From: Steroidobacteraceae bacterium
GTDB lineage: Bacteria > Pseudomonadota > Gammaproteobacteria > Steroidobacterales > Steroidobacteraceae
Direction: 5' to 3'
NCBI GenBank assembly: GCA_025458905.1
Contig: JALORN010000035.1
Location: forward strand, 1-37,554
Length of the DNA: 37,554 bases
The notes beneath the pieces were generated by a model that saw nothing but the letters and a program-made list of their open reading frames with translations, ran no database searches and was not told the DNA's origin. Positions 16,839-23,290 of the stretch are shown piece by piece. Made by a program: the position numbers and the translations under genes. Numbering within the stretch: position 1 is the stretch's first letter; each line of letters starts with the position of its first letter.

Positions 16839-17662
16839 GCGTCACCGCGGAGAACGCAGGCGCGGCCGGCGCCGCGGCGCCGCGCCACGCGGTGGGCCAT
16901 GCGCGCTGGATCGGGTTCCGCACGATCATCGTGCGCGAGTACGGTCGCATCATCCGCATCTGGGGCCAGACCATCGTGCCCTCGGCGGTCACGGCGACGC
17001 TGTACTTCGTGATCTTCGGCAGCCTGATCGGCCGGCGCGTCGGCCAGATGGGCGGCTTCGACTACATGCAGTACATCGCGCCCGGGCTGATCATGATGTC
17101 GGTGATCACCAACTCGTACGCCAACGTGGTCTCGTCGTTCTTCGGCGCGAAGTTCCAGCGCTTCCTCGAGGAGATCACCGTCTCGCCGCTGCCGAACTGG
17201 GTGATCGTCTCCGGCTACGTCGGTGGCGGCATGGTGCGCGGGCTGCTGGTCGGTGCGGTCGTCACCGTGGTGTCGCTGCTGTTCACGCACCTGCAGGTCC
17301 ACCACTGGCTCGCGATCCTCGCCGCGGTGCTGCTGACCTCGGCGGTGTTCGCGCTCGGCGGGTTCATCAACGCCGTGTTCGCCAAGAACTTCGACCAGGT
17401 GAACTGGATACCGACCTTCGTGCTCACGCCGCTGACCTACTTCGGCGGCGTGTTCTACTCGATCTCGCTGCTGCCGGAGTGGGCGCAGAAGCTCTCGGTC
17501 GCGAACCCGGTGCTGCACATGGTGAACGCGTTCCGTTACGGCTTCCTCGGCACCTCCGACGTCAACGTCGGGCTGGCGTTCGGCATCATGGCCCTGGCCG
17601 CGGCGGCGCTGTTCGCGGTCGCGGTCGGGCTGATGAACCGCGGCATCGGCATGCGCGACTGA
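16835..17662 (+). CDS. ABC-2 type transporter permease (YadH-like)
   Basis: 275 residues. A short cytoplasmic N-terminus is followed by six hydrophobic segments, with the ABC-2 permease pieces IIVREYGRIIRIWGQTIVPS, FQRFLEEITVSPLPNWVIV and the FVLTPLTYFGGVFYSISLLP signature near the C-terminal third. Together with the preceding ATPase it forms a complete homodimeric-type exporter. Translation is coupled through the ATGA overlap. A GC-rich hairpin (arms 17670-17677 and 17687-17694) lies just after the stop. Substrate unknown. Confidence 0.93.
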   Translation: MSVTAENAGAAGAAAPRHAVGHARWIGFRTIIVREYGRIIRIWGQTIVPSAVTATLYFVIFGSLIGRRVGQMGGFDYMQYIAPGLIMMSVITNSYANVVSSFFGAKFQRFLEEITVSPLPNWVIVSGYVGGGMVRGLLVGAVVTVVSLLFTHLQVHHWLAILAAVLLTSAVFALGGFINAVFAKNFDQVNWIPTFVLTPLTYFGGVFYSISLLPEWAQKLSVANPVLHMVNAFRYGFLGTSDVNVGLAFGIMALAAAALFAVAVGLMNRGIGMRD

Positions 17663-17669
17663 GGCGACG

Positions 17670-17700
17670 GCGCCGGCGGCCCGCGTGCCGGCGCTATACT
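17670..17700 (+). promoter_or_regulatory. Hairpin followed by candidate -10 (TATACT)
   Basis: 8-bp arms GCGCCGGC (17670-17677) and GCCGGCGC (17687-17694) with a 9-base loop end right before TATACT (17695-17700). The hairpin may end the exporter transcript and TATACT may start the CsgG-like gene 65 bases further on. No consensus -35 is present. AGGGGGA at 17751-17757 is the SD of the next gene. Confidence 0.35.
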
Positions 17701-17764
17701 CCGGGCGTCGAACGGGCGCGTTCACTCGGCGATCGAACAAACTTCTTCCAAGGGGGAACCAACG

Positions 17765-18814
17765 ATGACGGGGTCCAACAACAGGCTCGCCGCGACGGCC
17801 TGCGGCGTGCTGGCGGCCCTCGCCTGCATGGCGAGCACCGCCGACGCGCAGGGCATCACCGGCTACAAGCAGGGCGGCGCGAGCGGCCAGGTCACCGGCG
17901 CCGCCGGCACCAGCGGCTCGACCGGCGACAGTGGCGTCGAGAAGTGCGAGAAGCCGATGGGCGCGATCGCGGTGGTCGAGCCCCAGGACTTCGTGGTGTC
18001 CTCGCTGCGCGGCTACGGGCTCGGCTCGCCGTCGGGCCTGCTGCGCATGATGATCCAGCAGTCCAACTGCTTCATCGTCGTCGAGCGCGGCATCGGCATG
18101 CAGAACGCGATGCAGGAGCGCGAGCTCGCCGCCTCCGGCGAGTCGCGCGCCGGCTCCAACATGGGCAAGGGCCAGATGGTCGCCGCCGACTTCATCCTGA
18201 CGCCCGAGGTGGTGTTCTCGGAGGGCAATGCCGGCGGCGTCGGCGGCGCGCTCGGCGGCGTGCTGGGTCGCGCCAACCCGCTGCTCGGCGCGGTCGCGGG
18301 CGGCCTGAGGTTCAAGGAGGCGCAGACCAGCATGCTGCTGTCGGACGCGCGTTCCTCGGTGCAGGTCGCGGCGGCGCAGGGCAGCACCAAGAAGGCGGAC
18401 ATGCGGCTCGGTGCGGCGCTGTTCGGCGGCGGCGCCTTCGGCGCGGCCGGCGGCTACGGCAACACCAACGAAGGCAAGATCATCGCGGCAGCCCTGCTCG
18501 ACAACTACAACAACATCGTCAAGGCGGTGAAGGGCGACGAGAGCCTGCAGCGCAACGTCGGCTCGCTGAAGCAGGAAGCGGCGGCGGGCGGCAAGGCCGG
18601 CGGTGGCATCGCCTACAACGAGGGCGACGTGGTCACGCCGAAGATCGCCAACGTCAAGCTGCTCGCGAGCCCGGCCGATGCGGCCAAGGCTGTCGCGACG
18701 CTGCAGCGCGGCGAGGAGCTAGTGATCATCGGGCCCGAGCAGAACGGCTTCCTGAACGTTCAGGGCGGAGCCGCCAGCGGCTGGATCAAGAAGGTGCTGG
18801 TCAACCGCCCCTGA
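17765..18814 (+). CDS. Exported CsgG/HfaB-like protein with SH3-like C-terminus
   Basis: 349 residues with a signal peptide (about 1-28, ending ADAQ). After a Gly/Ser/Thr-rich linker, about 55-250 resembles the CsgG/HfaB fold: GAIAVVEPQ, the LLRMMIQQSNCFIVVERGIGMQNAMQERELAASGE segment seen as two adjacent pieces, then DFILTPEVVFSE and a long Gly-rich region. The C-terminal 60 residues (VKLLASPADAAKAVATLQRGEELVIIGP, GWIKKVLV) look like a bacterial SH3 domain. CsgG proper is an outer-membrane lipoprotein pore for curli; here the lipobox is poor and no curli genes are near, so a pore role is unproven. Good SD (AGGGGGA). The palindrome at 18819 begins four bases after the stop. Confidence 0.75.
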   Translation: MTGSNNRLAATACGVLAALACMASTADAQGITGYKQGGASGQVTGAAGTSGSTGDSGVEKCEKPMGAIAVVEPQDFVVSSLRGYGLGSPSGLLRMMIQQSNCFIVVERGIGMQNAMQERELAASGESRAGSNMGKGQMVAADFILTPEVVFSEGNAGGVGGALGGVLGRANPLLGAVAGGLRFKEAQTSMLLSDARSSVQVAAAQGSTKKADMRLGAALFGGGAFGAAGGYGNTNEGKIIAAALLDNYNNIVKAVKGDESLQRNVGSLKQEAAAGGKAGGGIAYNEGDVVTPKIANVKLLASPADAAKAVATLQRGEELVIIGPEQNGFLNVQGGAASGWIKKVLVNRP

Positions 18815-18818
18815 GACG

Positions 18819-18942
18819 GAAAAAGGGGACAGATTTATTTTTGGAAAAGGGGACAGATCTATTTTCTGATCCGTTCCCGAGCGGGAACGGATCAGAAAAT
18901 AGATCTGTCCCCTTTTCCAAAAATAAATCTGTCCCCTTTTTC
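18819..18942. repeat. Perfect 61-bp-arm palindrome with internal GGGGACAGAT repeats
   Basis: Arms 18819-18879 and 18882-18942 are complementary at all 61 positions with a 2-base spacer (AG). Each arm holds two tandem copies of a unit containing GGGGACAGATYTATTTT (18820-18842 and 18845-18865 in the left arm), followed by a CTGATCCGTTCCCG inner stem. Composition is far more AT-rich than its surroundings. It fills the gap between the CsgG-like gene and the SRAP gene. Similar GGGGACAGATTTATTTT motifs are, to my recollection, found in REP-like elements of proteobacteria mobilised by RAYT (TnpA-REP) transposases; no such gene is in the window. As RNA it would be a strong bidirectional terminator and a double-stranded RNase III-type target. 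Confidence 0.9.
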
Positions 18943-18958
18943 TCTCGAGGATCGGAAG

Positions 18959-19669
18959 ATGTGCGGTCGATACGTCACGCCCGGGCAGCTCGACCTGGAG
19001 CGCGAGTTCGCGGTGATCCGGCCCCTGTGGCAGGTCACCGCGAGCTGGAACGTGGCGCCGACCCAGCAGGTGCCGGTGGTGCGCGCGGGCCGCGACGGCG
19101 CGCGCGAGGGCGTGGCGATGCGCTGGGGCCTGGTGCCGTTCTTCGCGCACGGCGTGCCGCCGAAGTACTCCACCATCAACGCGCGCGTCGAGACGATCGA
19201 GTCCGCAGCTTCCTACCGCGGCCCCTGGAAGCGCGGCCAGCGCTGCCTGCTGCCGGCTGCGGGCTTCTACGAGTGGCACGTGCACGACGACGGCCGCAAG
19301 CAGGCCTACTACATCCACCTCGCCGACCAGGAGGTGTTCGGGCTCGCCGGGCTCTGGGACCGCTCGGAGGCGGCCGACGGCACGGTCACCGAGAGCTGCA
19401 CGATCGTGACGATGCCGGCCAACGAGCTGATGGCGCGCATCCACAACGGCCGCACGCGGATGCCGGCGATCCTAGCGCGGGACGATCGCGAGGCCTGGCT
19501 CGCGGGCTCCCCGGCCGAGGCCCACGCCGCGCTGCGGCCCTATCCCGATGGCATGATGGTGGCCTACCGCGTCGGTGCGCGGGTCAACTCGCCGCGCAAC
19601 AACGACCCGTCGCTGGTCGAGCCGCTGCCGGAGCCGGCGTCGGGACCGGGCGGTCGAGCAGCACCCTAG
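18959..19669 (+). CDS. SRAP-domain (YedK/HMCES) DNA abasic-site crosslinking protein
   Basis: 236 residues. Cys2 (MCGRY) is the residue that forms a thiazolidine link with abasic sites after Met removal; Asn74 (INARVET), Glu105 (GFYEW) and His162 (IHNGRTRMP) complete the active site. The ASWNVAPTQQVPVV and MRWGLVPFF motifs are also present. The family shields abasic sites in single-stranded DNA and is often linked to the SOS response; no LexA box is evident here. GAGGAT upstream of the ATG is the SD, just outside the palindrome. Its stop overlaps the SD of msrB, so the two are probably cotranscribed. Confidence 0.95.
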   Translation: MCGRYVTPGQLDLEREFAVIRPLWQVTASWNVAPTQQVPVVRAGRDGAREGVAMRWGLVPFFAHGVPPKYSTINARVETIESAASYRGPWKRGQRCLLPAAGFYEWHVHDDGRKQAYYIHLADQEVFGLAGLWDRSEAADGTVTESCTIVTMPANELMARIHNGRTRMPAILARDDREAWLAGSPAEAHAALRPYPDGMMVAYRVGARVNSPRNNDPSLVEPLPEPASGPGGRAAP

Positions 19670-19677
19670 GAGGCACG

Positions 19678-20097
19678 ATGAGCGAGGCAGGGAAGTTCCC
19701 CGTCGAGAAGAGCGACGACGACTGGCGCCGCGAGCTGACGCCCGAGCAGTTCGAGGTGCTGCGCAAGCACGGCACCGAGCGCGCCGGCTCGAGCCCGCTC
19801 AACTACGAGAAGCGCGACGGCACCTATCGCTGCGCCGGCTGTGGCCAGGTGCTGTTCGAGGCGCGCACCAAGTACGAGAGCGGCTCCGGCTGGCCGAGCT
19901 TCTGGGAGCCGGTCGCCGGCGCGGTCGAGACGCGCGTCGACCGCAGCCTCTTCATGCGGCGCATCGAGGTGCACTGCAGCCGCTGCGGCGGCCACCTCGG
20001 CCACGTCTTCGACGACGGCCCGCGGCCGACCGGTCAGCGCTACTGCATGAACGGGCTCGCGCTGCAGTTCGAGCCCAAGGCGCCGTCGGGCAGTTGA
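19678..20097 (+). CDS. msrB: Peptide methionine-R-sulfoxide reductase MsrB
   Basis: 139 residues, standard MsrB length. Zinc ligands Cys52/Cys55 (RCAGCG) and Cys100/Cys103 (HCSRCGGHLGHVF), the GSGWPSFWEP substrate loop, and catalytic Cys123 in RYCMNGLAL are all present. It reduces the R form of methionine sulfoxide in proteins; no signal peptide, so cytoplasmic. AGGAGG at 19668-19673 is a near-perfect SD overlapping the SRAP stop. Downstream, the GH17-like gene begins within about 25 bases. Confidence 0.97.
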   Translation: MSEAGKFPVEKSDDDWRRELTPEQFEVLRKHGTERAGSSPLNYEKRDGTYRCAGCGQVLFEARTKYESGSGWPSFWEPVAGAVETRVDRSLFMRRIEVHCSRCGGHLGHVFDDGPRPTGQRYCMNGLALQFEPKAPSGS

Positions 20098-20120
20098 GGC
20101 CCGCAGCGCGCCGGCTCCGC

Positions 20121-21158
20121 GTGCCGGGCGCGCCCGGCTGGCGCCGCAGCCGCGCCCGCGCCGCGATCGCGGCGTCGCTCGCGACCGTCCTGGCCGCCAG
20201 CACGCTGCTCGTCCCGGTGCGCGCCGCAGCCCCAGCCTCGGCCGCGCCGGGGGCAGCTCCGGGCCCGGCCTGCCGCGACGGGGTCGCGCGCATCACCGCA
20301 CCACTGCGCGCCGCGCTCGCGCAGCGGCGCTTCGTGGCCTACCAGCCGACCGCGCTGCAGGTGCGCGACGGGCGCGCGACGCGTGCCGATGCGGCCAGCA
20401 TCCGCGCCGACCTCGAGATCCTGCGACCCTACTTCGACGCGCTCGTCACCTACGACGCGGTCAACGGCGCGGAGCAGGTGCCGGCCATCGCCGCGCAGCT
20501 CGGCTTCCGGGCACTGGTGATCGGCGTCTGGGATCCGTTCGACGACGTCCAGGTCGAGGCGGCGCTGCAGGCGGCGCGCCGGCACCCCAGGCTCGTGGTC
20601 GCGCTGTCGCTCGGCAACGAGATGCTGTTCGGCCGGCGCCGCGGGCACGCGGAACTGGCCGCGCGCATCGAGGCGATCCGGCGCCGCGCCCCGGGCCTCG
20701 CGCTCTCGACCACCGAGCCGTTCCACATGTTCCTCGAGCCGCGCGCCGCCGCGCTGCTGTCGCACGTCGACTTCGTCCTCGCGAACGTGCACCCGGTGTT
20801 CGAGGCCTGGTTCCGCGGCGCGCCCGACGCGAACGCGGCGCGCTTCGTGGTCGAGGTGACGGGCCTGCTCGCGGCGACGCACTGCGGTCCCGTGCTCGTC
20901 AAGGAAACGGGAGTGCCCACCGCGCCGGCGTCGTCGGGATTTTCGGCAGAGCGGCAGCGCGGCTTCTATCTTGCGCTGCAACGCGAATTCCCGCCGAGCG
21001 CGTCGCGCGCATTCGCGTGGTTCTCGGCCTTCGACGCCCCGTGGCGCGTCGCGGACTGGCATCCGGTGCCGGGCGCGCACCCCGAGGAGGCGCACTGGGG
21101 CCTGTTCGATGCGGCGCGACGGCCCAAGCCCGTGGTCGCGGTGATCCCGCGCCGTTAG
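20121..21158 (+). CDS. Secreted glycoside hydrolase family 17-like (beta-1,3-glucanase-type) protein
   Basis: 345 residues from GTG 20121. This start gives a signal peptide (about 1-42: basic start, then AAIAASLATVLAASTLLVPV, ending ASA). A TIM-barrel pattern follows: FVAYQPTAL, DLEILRPYFDALVTYDA, LGFRALVIGVWDPFDD, VVALSLGNEMLFG (Glu167 as acid/base), DFVLANVHPVFEAWF, and GPVLVKETGVPT (Glu262 as nucleophile). WGLFDAARRPKPVV closes the barrel. This is the bacterial GH17-like arrangement, so hydrolysis or transfer on beta-1,3-glucans is likely; the substrate may be an endogenous periplasmic glucan. TTG 20094 overlaps the msrB stop and is an alternative start. Neither start has a good SD. Confidence 0.85.
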   Translation: MPGAPGWRRSRARAAIAASLATVLAASTLLVPVRAAAPASAAPGAAPGPACRDGVARITAPLRAALAQRRFVAYQPTALQVRDGRATRADAASIRADLEILRPYFDALVTYDAVNGAEQVPAIAAQLGFRALVIGVWDPFDDVQVEAALQAARRHPRLVVALSLGNEMLFGRRRGHAELAARIEAIRRRAPGLALSTTEPFHMFLEPRAAALLSHVDFVLANVHPVFEAWFRGAPDANAARFVVEVTGLLAATHCGPVLVKETGVPTAPASSGFSAERQRGFYLALQREFPPSASRAFAWFSAFDAPWRVADWHPVPGAHPEEAHWGLFDAARRPKPVVAVIPRR

Positions 21159-21335
21159 CACTCGGGCGGGCCAGCTGCCAGCCGGGTCCGCCTGACGGCG
21201 CTCGACAGCGGCATTCGCGAAGGTACCTAATACCCGGGGCAGGATGGCGCGGTACGGTGACCTCGCGAGGCGGGGCTCGCCGGGCCAGTCGGACAACGAA
21301 GTAGAAGACGGCGAGTTCGATTCCGTTGACGGGGC

Positions 21336-21360
21336 GCGGATGCCAGGCATCCGCGGAGGG
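21336..21360 (+). promoter_or_regulatory. Hairpin abutting a strong SD
   Basis: GCGGATGCC (21336-21344), one A, GGCATCCGC (21346-21354): a perfect 9-bp palindrome that ends exactly where the GGAGGG SD (21355-21360) of the next gene begins. It may be a protein operator or an RNA stem affecting translation. The preceding 170 bases (21159-21335) contain no gene; TTGACG at 21326 is a possible -35. Confidence 0.4.
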
Positions 21361-21368
21361 AGCACGGG

Positions 21369-21647
21369 ATGACGACGACGACCGGCACCATCTGGCGCAC
21401 CATTCCCGCGGGCGCGATCGACGCGCTGCTGCGGGGGCGCATCGAAGTGGCGATCCGACTGGTGCGCGAGGCCGAGCAGATCGGCTTCCGCGACGCGAAG
21501 CGCATCGTCGAGCGCTACATCTGCAGCGACCCCACGCTGCTCGAGTGCTGGGCGGCACGGCGCGATCGCGCGCGCCGCGTGCTCGGCTGGTGGGTGCGCG
21601 GCCTGGCCGTCACGATGGTGTCGGCCTGCGCTTTCTGGCTGGCCTGA
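21369..21647 (+). CDS. Small L7/L12-CTD-like protein with C-terminal membrane segment
   Basis: 92 residues. AIDALLRGRIEVAIRLVREA followed by IGFRDAKRIVERYI (about 17-51) has the helix-turn-helix pattern of the ribosomal L7/L12 C-terminal domain (AIK-LRE-x-GLGLKEAK-VE), which also occurs in small non-ribosomal proteins. A basic stretch (RRDRARR) then precedes a hydrophobic C-terminal segment (VLGWWVRGLAVTMVSACAFWLA) that could anchor it in the membrane. A strong SD GGAGGG stands nine bases before the ATG. Function unknown; a protein-interaction role is inferred only from the fold resemblance. Confidence 0.7.
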   Translation: MTTTTGTIWRTIPAGAIDALLRGRIEVAIRLVREAEQIGFRDAKRIVERYICSDPTLLECWAARRDRARRVLGWWVRGLAVTMVSACAFWLA

Positions 21648-21676
21648 CGCGACCTGACCTGGCGCGACGCGCCTGA

Positions 21677-22492
21677 TCAGCCCGGCGCCGCGCCGAGCGC
21701 GGCGCGCGTGGCGGCGTCCGCCGGGAACAGGTGCTCGACGCGCAGCGAGGCCACCGTCACGTCGAGCGGTGCGCCGAAGGTGGTGAACGTCGAGAAGAAC
21801 GCCAGCTCGCCCTGCGGCGACGCGAGCCGCGCGAGCAGCAGCGGCGCCGCGTGCGCGCGGCCGGCGTGCCCGGGTGGCGGCGCGGGCGGCGCGTGCGGTC
21901 GCAGTTCCTCGACGAGGTGCGCCAGCGCCGGCACGTGCGGCGCCTCGCGCAGCGCGCGCTGCCAGACGTCGTGGCGGACTTCCTCGCGGTTCACGAACAG
22001 CTCGCCGAAGCTGCCGGGCGCGAGCGTCGCCGCCAGCATGTTCAGCGGGCCGTCGAGGATCGCCGGGTCGACCCCGAGCAGGCCGGCGAGGCGGCGCATG
22101 CCGCCATTCACCTGCAGCACGTTCCACGAGGCGTCGAGCACCAGCGCGGGCGCCGGGTCGTGCGCGGCCAGCAAGTGGTGGATGGCGTCGCGCACCGGCT
22201 GCATGTCGGGGGCCCCGAGCGCGCGCTGCGCGAACGCCGGCGCATAGCCGGCGGCGAGCAGCGCGTCGTTGCGCTCGGCGAGCGGCGCGTCGAGGGCGTC
22301 GAGCAGCGCCAGCAGCATCTCGCGACTGGGATTGGCGCGGCCGGTCTCGATCCAGGACAGGTGGCGCTGCGAGACGCCGACGCGCATCGACAGCTCGAGC
22401 TGGCTCAGGCGCCGCGCGCCGCGCAGCGCCCGCAGGCGCGCACCGGCGCCCCGTGGCGTGGCGGCGGCGACCGACCGGGCGGTGGCGTTCAT
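21677..22492 (-). CDS. XRE-family regulator with MmyB-like ligand-binding domain
   Basis: 271 residues from ATG 22492. Helix-turn-helix at about 18-70 (LRALRGARRLSQLELSMRVG, SQRHLSWIETGRANPSREML), then an MmyB-type PAS-like domain (about 95-260) with PALVLDASWNVLQVN, LNMLAATLAPGSFGELFVN, DVWQRALREA and SPQGELAFFSTFTTFGAPLDVTVASLRVEHLFP. In related regulators this domain binds fatty-acid-like or other small ligands and the gene is often autorepressed. An in-frame ATG at 22543 would add 17 unusual residues, but both ATGs lie in or next to a dyad (22525-22545), so I prefer the inner start. It follows pdeM closely; it may be cotranscribed with it or have its own promoter. Confidence 0.88.
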   Translation of the reverse strand: MNATARSVAAATPRGAGARLRALRGARRLSQLELSMRVGVSQRHLSWIETGRANPSREMLLALLDALDAPLAERNDALLAAGYAPAFAQRALGAPDMQPVRDAIHHLLAAHDPAPALVLDASWNVLQVNGGMRRLAGLLGVDPAILDGPLNMLAATLAPGSFGELFVNREEVRHDVWQRALREAPHVPALAHLVEELRPHAPPAPPPGHAGRAHAAPLLLARLASPQGELAFFSTFTTFGAPLDVTVASLRVEHLFPADAATRAALGAAPG

Positions 22493-22524
22493 CGGCGCAG
22501 CCTGCCCGACGCCCCGTCGCGGGT

Positions 22525-22545
22525 CCATGACCCTGCAGGTCATGG
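22525..22545. promoter_or_regulatory. 8-bp-arm dyad, candidate operator of MmyB-type regulator
   Basis: CCATGACC (22525-22532), CTGCA, GGTCATGG (22538-22545). It lies 33 bases before the preferred regulator start and overlaps the alternative start codon. Its size and symmetry suit a dimeric HTH protein; binding by the adjacent regulator is inferred. Confidence 0.45.
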
Positions 22546-22549
22546 CCGC

Positions 22550-23290
22550 CTAGACCGCCGGGTCGTGCGCCGGCAGCCGCAGCGCCCGCACGCGCTCCGG
22601 CCCGGCGGCGAACAGGCGCTCGCCGGGTGCCGGTCGCACCACCTGGCCGCCGGTCATCCGCCCGAATGCCGGCAGTACCAGCCCGTCGGGGCGCTGCCAG
22701 AACGCCGGCACGCGCACCGAGGTGCCGCCGGGCACCGGCAGCCGCGCGACTGGATGGACGTGGCCCGACAGCGTGAACGGCGCGCGCGGCGCGTCGAACT
22801 CGGGCGTGCCGGGATCGTGCACGAAGGCGAACGGCGCCTCGAGCAGGGCGCCGCGATGCCACGCGACCTCGAGGTGCGTGGCGTCTGCGTCGCCGCCGCC
22901 GCCGCCCAGCAGGTGCCGGTCGTGGTTGCCGGCGACGACGACGATCGCGAGCTCGCGGTGTGCCGCGCGCCAGCGGGCGAAGCGCGGCGGGAACGCGTCG
23001 CCCGGCGCGACGCGGCCGTGGACGAAGTCGCCGAGCACCAGCAGCCGCTCGCAGCGCGTGGCCGCGAGCAGCCGCGCCAGGCGCTCGAGGTCCTCGGTCG
23101 CGGCGCCCTCCGGGATCGCGAGCCCGGCGCGCCGGAACACGTCGTCCTTGCCGAAGTGGATGTCCGCGACCACCAGCGTGCGGCGCGCCGGCCAGGCGAC
23201 CGCGCGGTCCGGGAGCAGCAGCAGCAGCTCGCCGGCGACTTCGAGCGGCTGCGCGCCCGCGGGCGAGGACGCGTGGCGTGGCTCACTCAT
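22550..23290 (-). CDS. pdeM: Ligase-associated DNA damage response endonuclease PdeM
   Basis: 246 residues of the calcineurin-like metallophosphoesterase fold. Metal motifs in order: ADIHFGKDDVFRRAG (Asp43, His45), LVLGDFVHG (Asp88), AGNHDRHL (Asn122, His123), FVHDPG, and LSGHVHP. The DIHFGK and RRAGLAIPEG signature is that of the ligase-associated subgroup. It is the last gene of the exonuclease-ligase-helicase-nuclease set; its ATG overlaps the helicase stop by eight bases. Nuclease activity on DNA is expected from the family, with the precise substrate not fixed. Confidence 0.93.
   Translation of the reverse strand: MSEPRHASSPAGAQPLEVAGELLLLLPDRAVAWPARRTLVVADIHFGKDDVFRRAGLAIPEGAATEDLERLARLLAATRCERLLVLGDFVHGRVAPGDAFPPRFARWRAAHRELAIVVVAGNHDRHLLGGGGGDADATHLEVAWHRGALLEAPFAFVHDPGTPEFDAPRAPFTLSGHVHPVARLPVPGGTSVRVPAFWQRPDGLVLPAFGRMTGGQVVRPAPGERLFAAGPERVRALRLPAHDPAV

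Noticed and set aside
18815..18958. A transposase or insertion sequence at the palindrome
   Set aside because: There is no coding frame in or beside it and no evident target-site duplication; it is at most a non-autonomous element.
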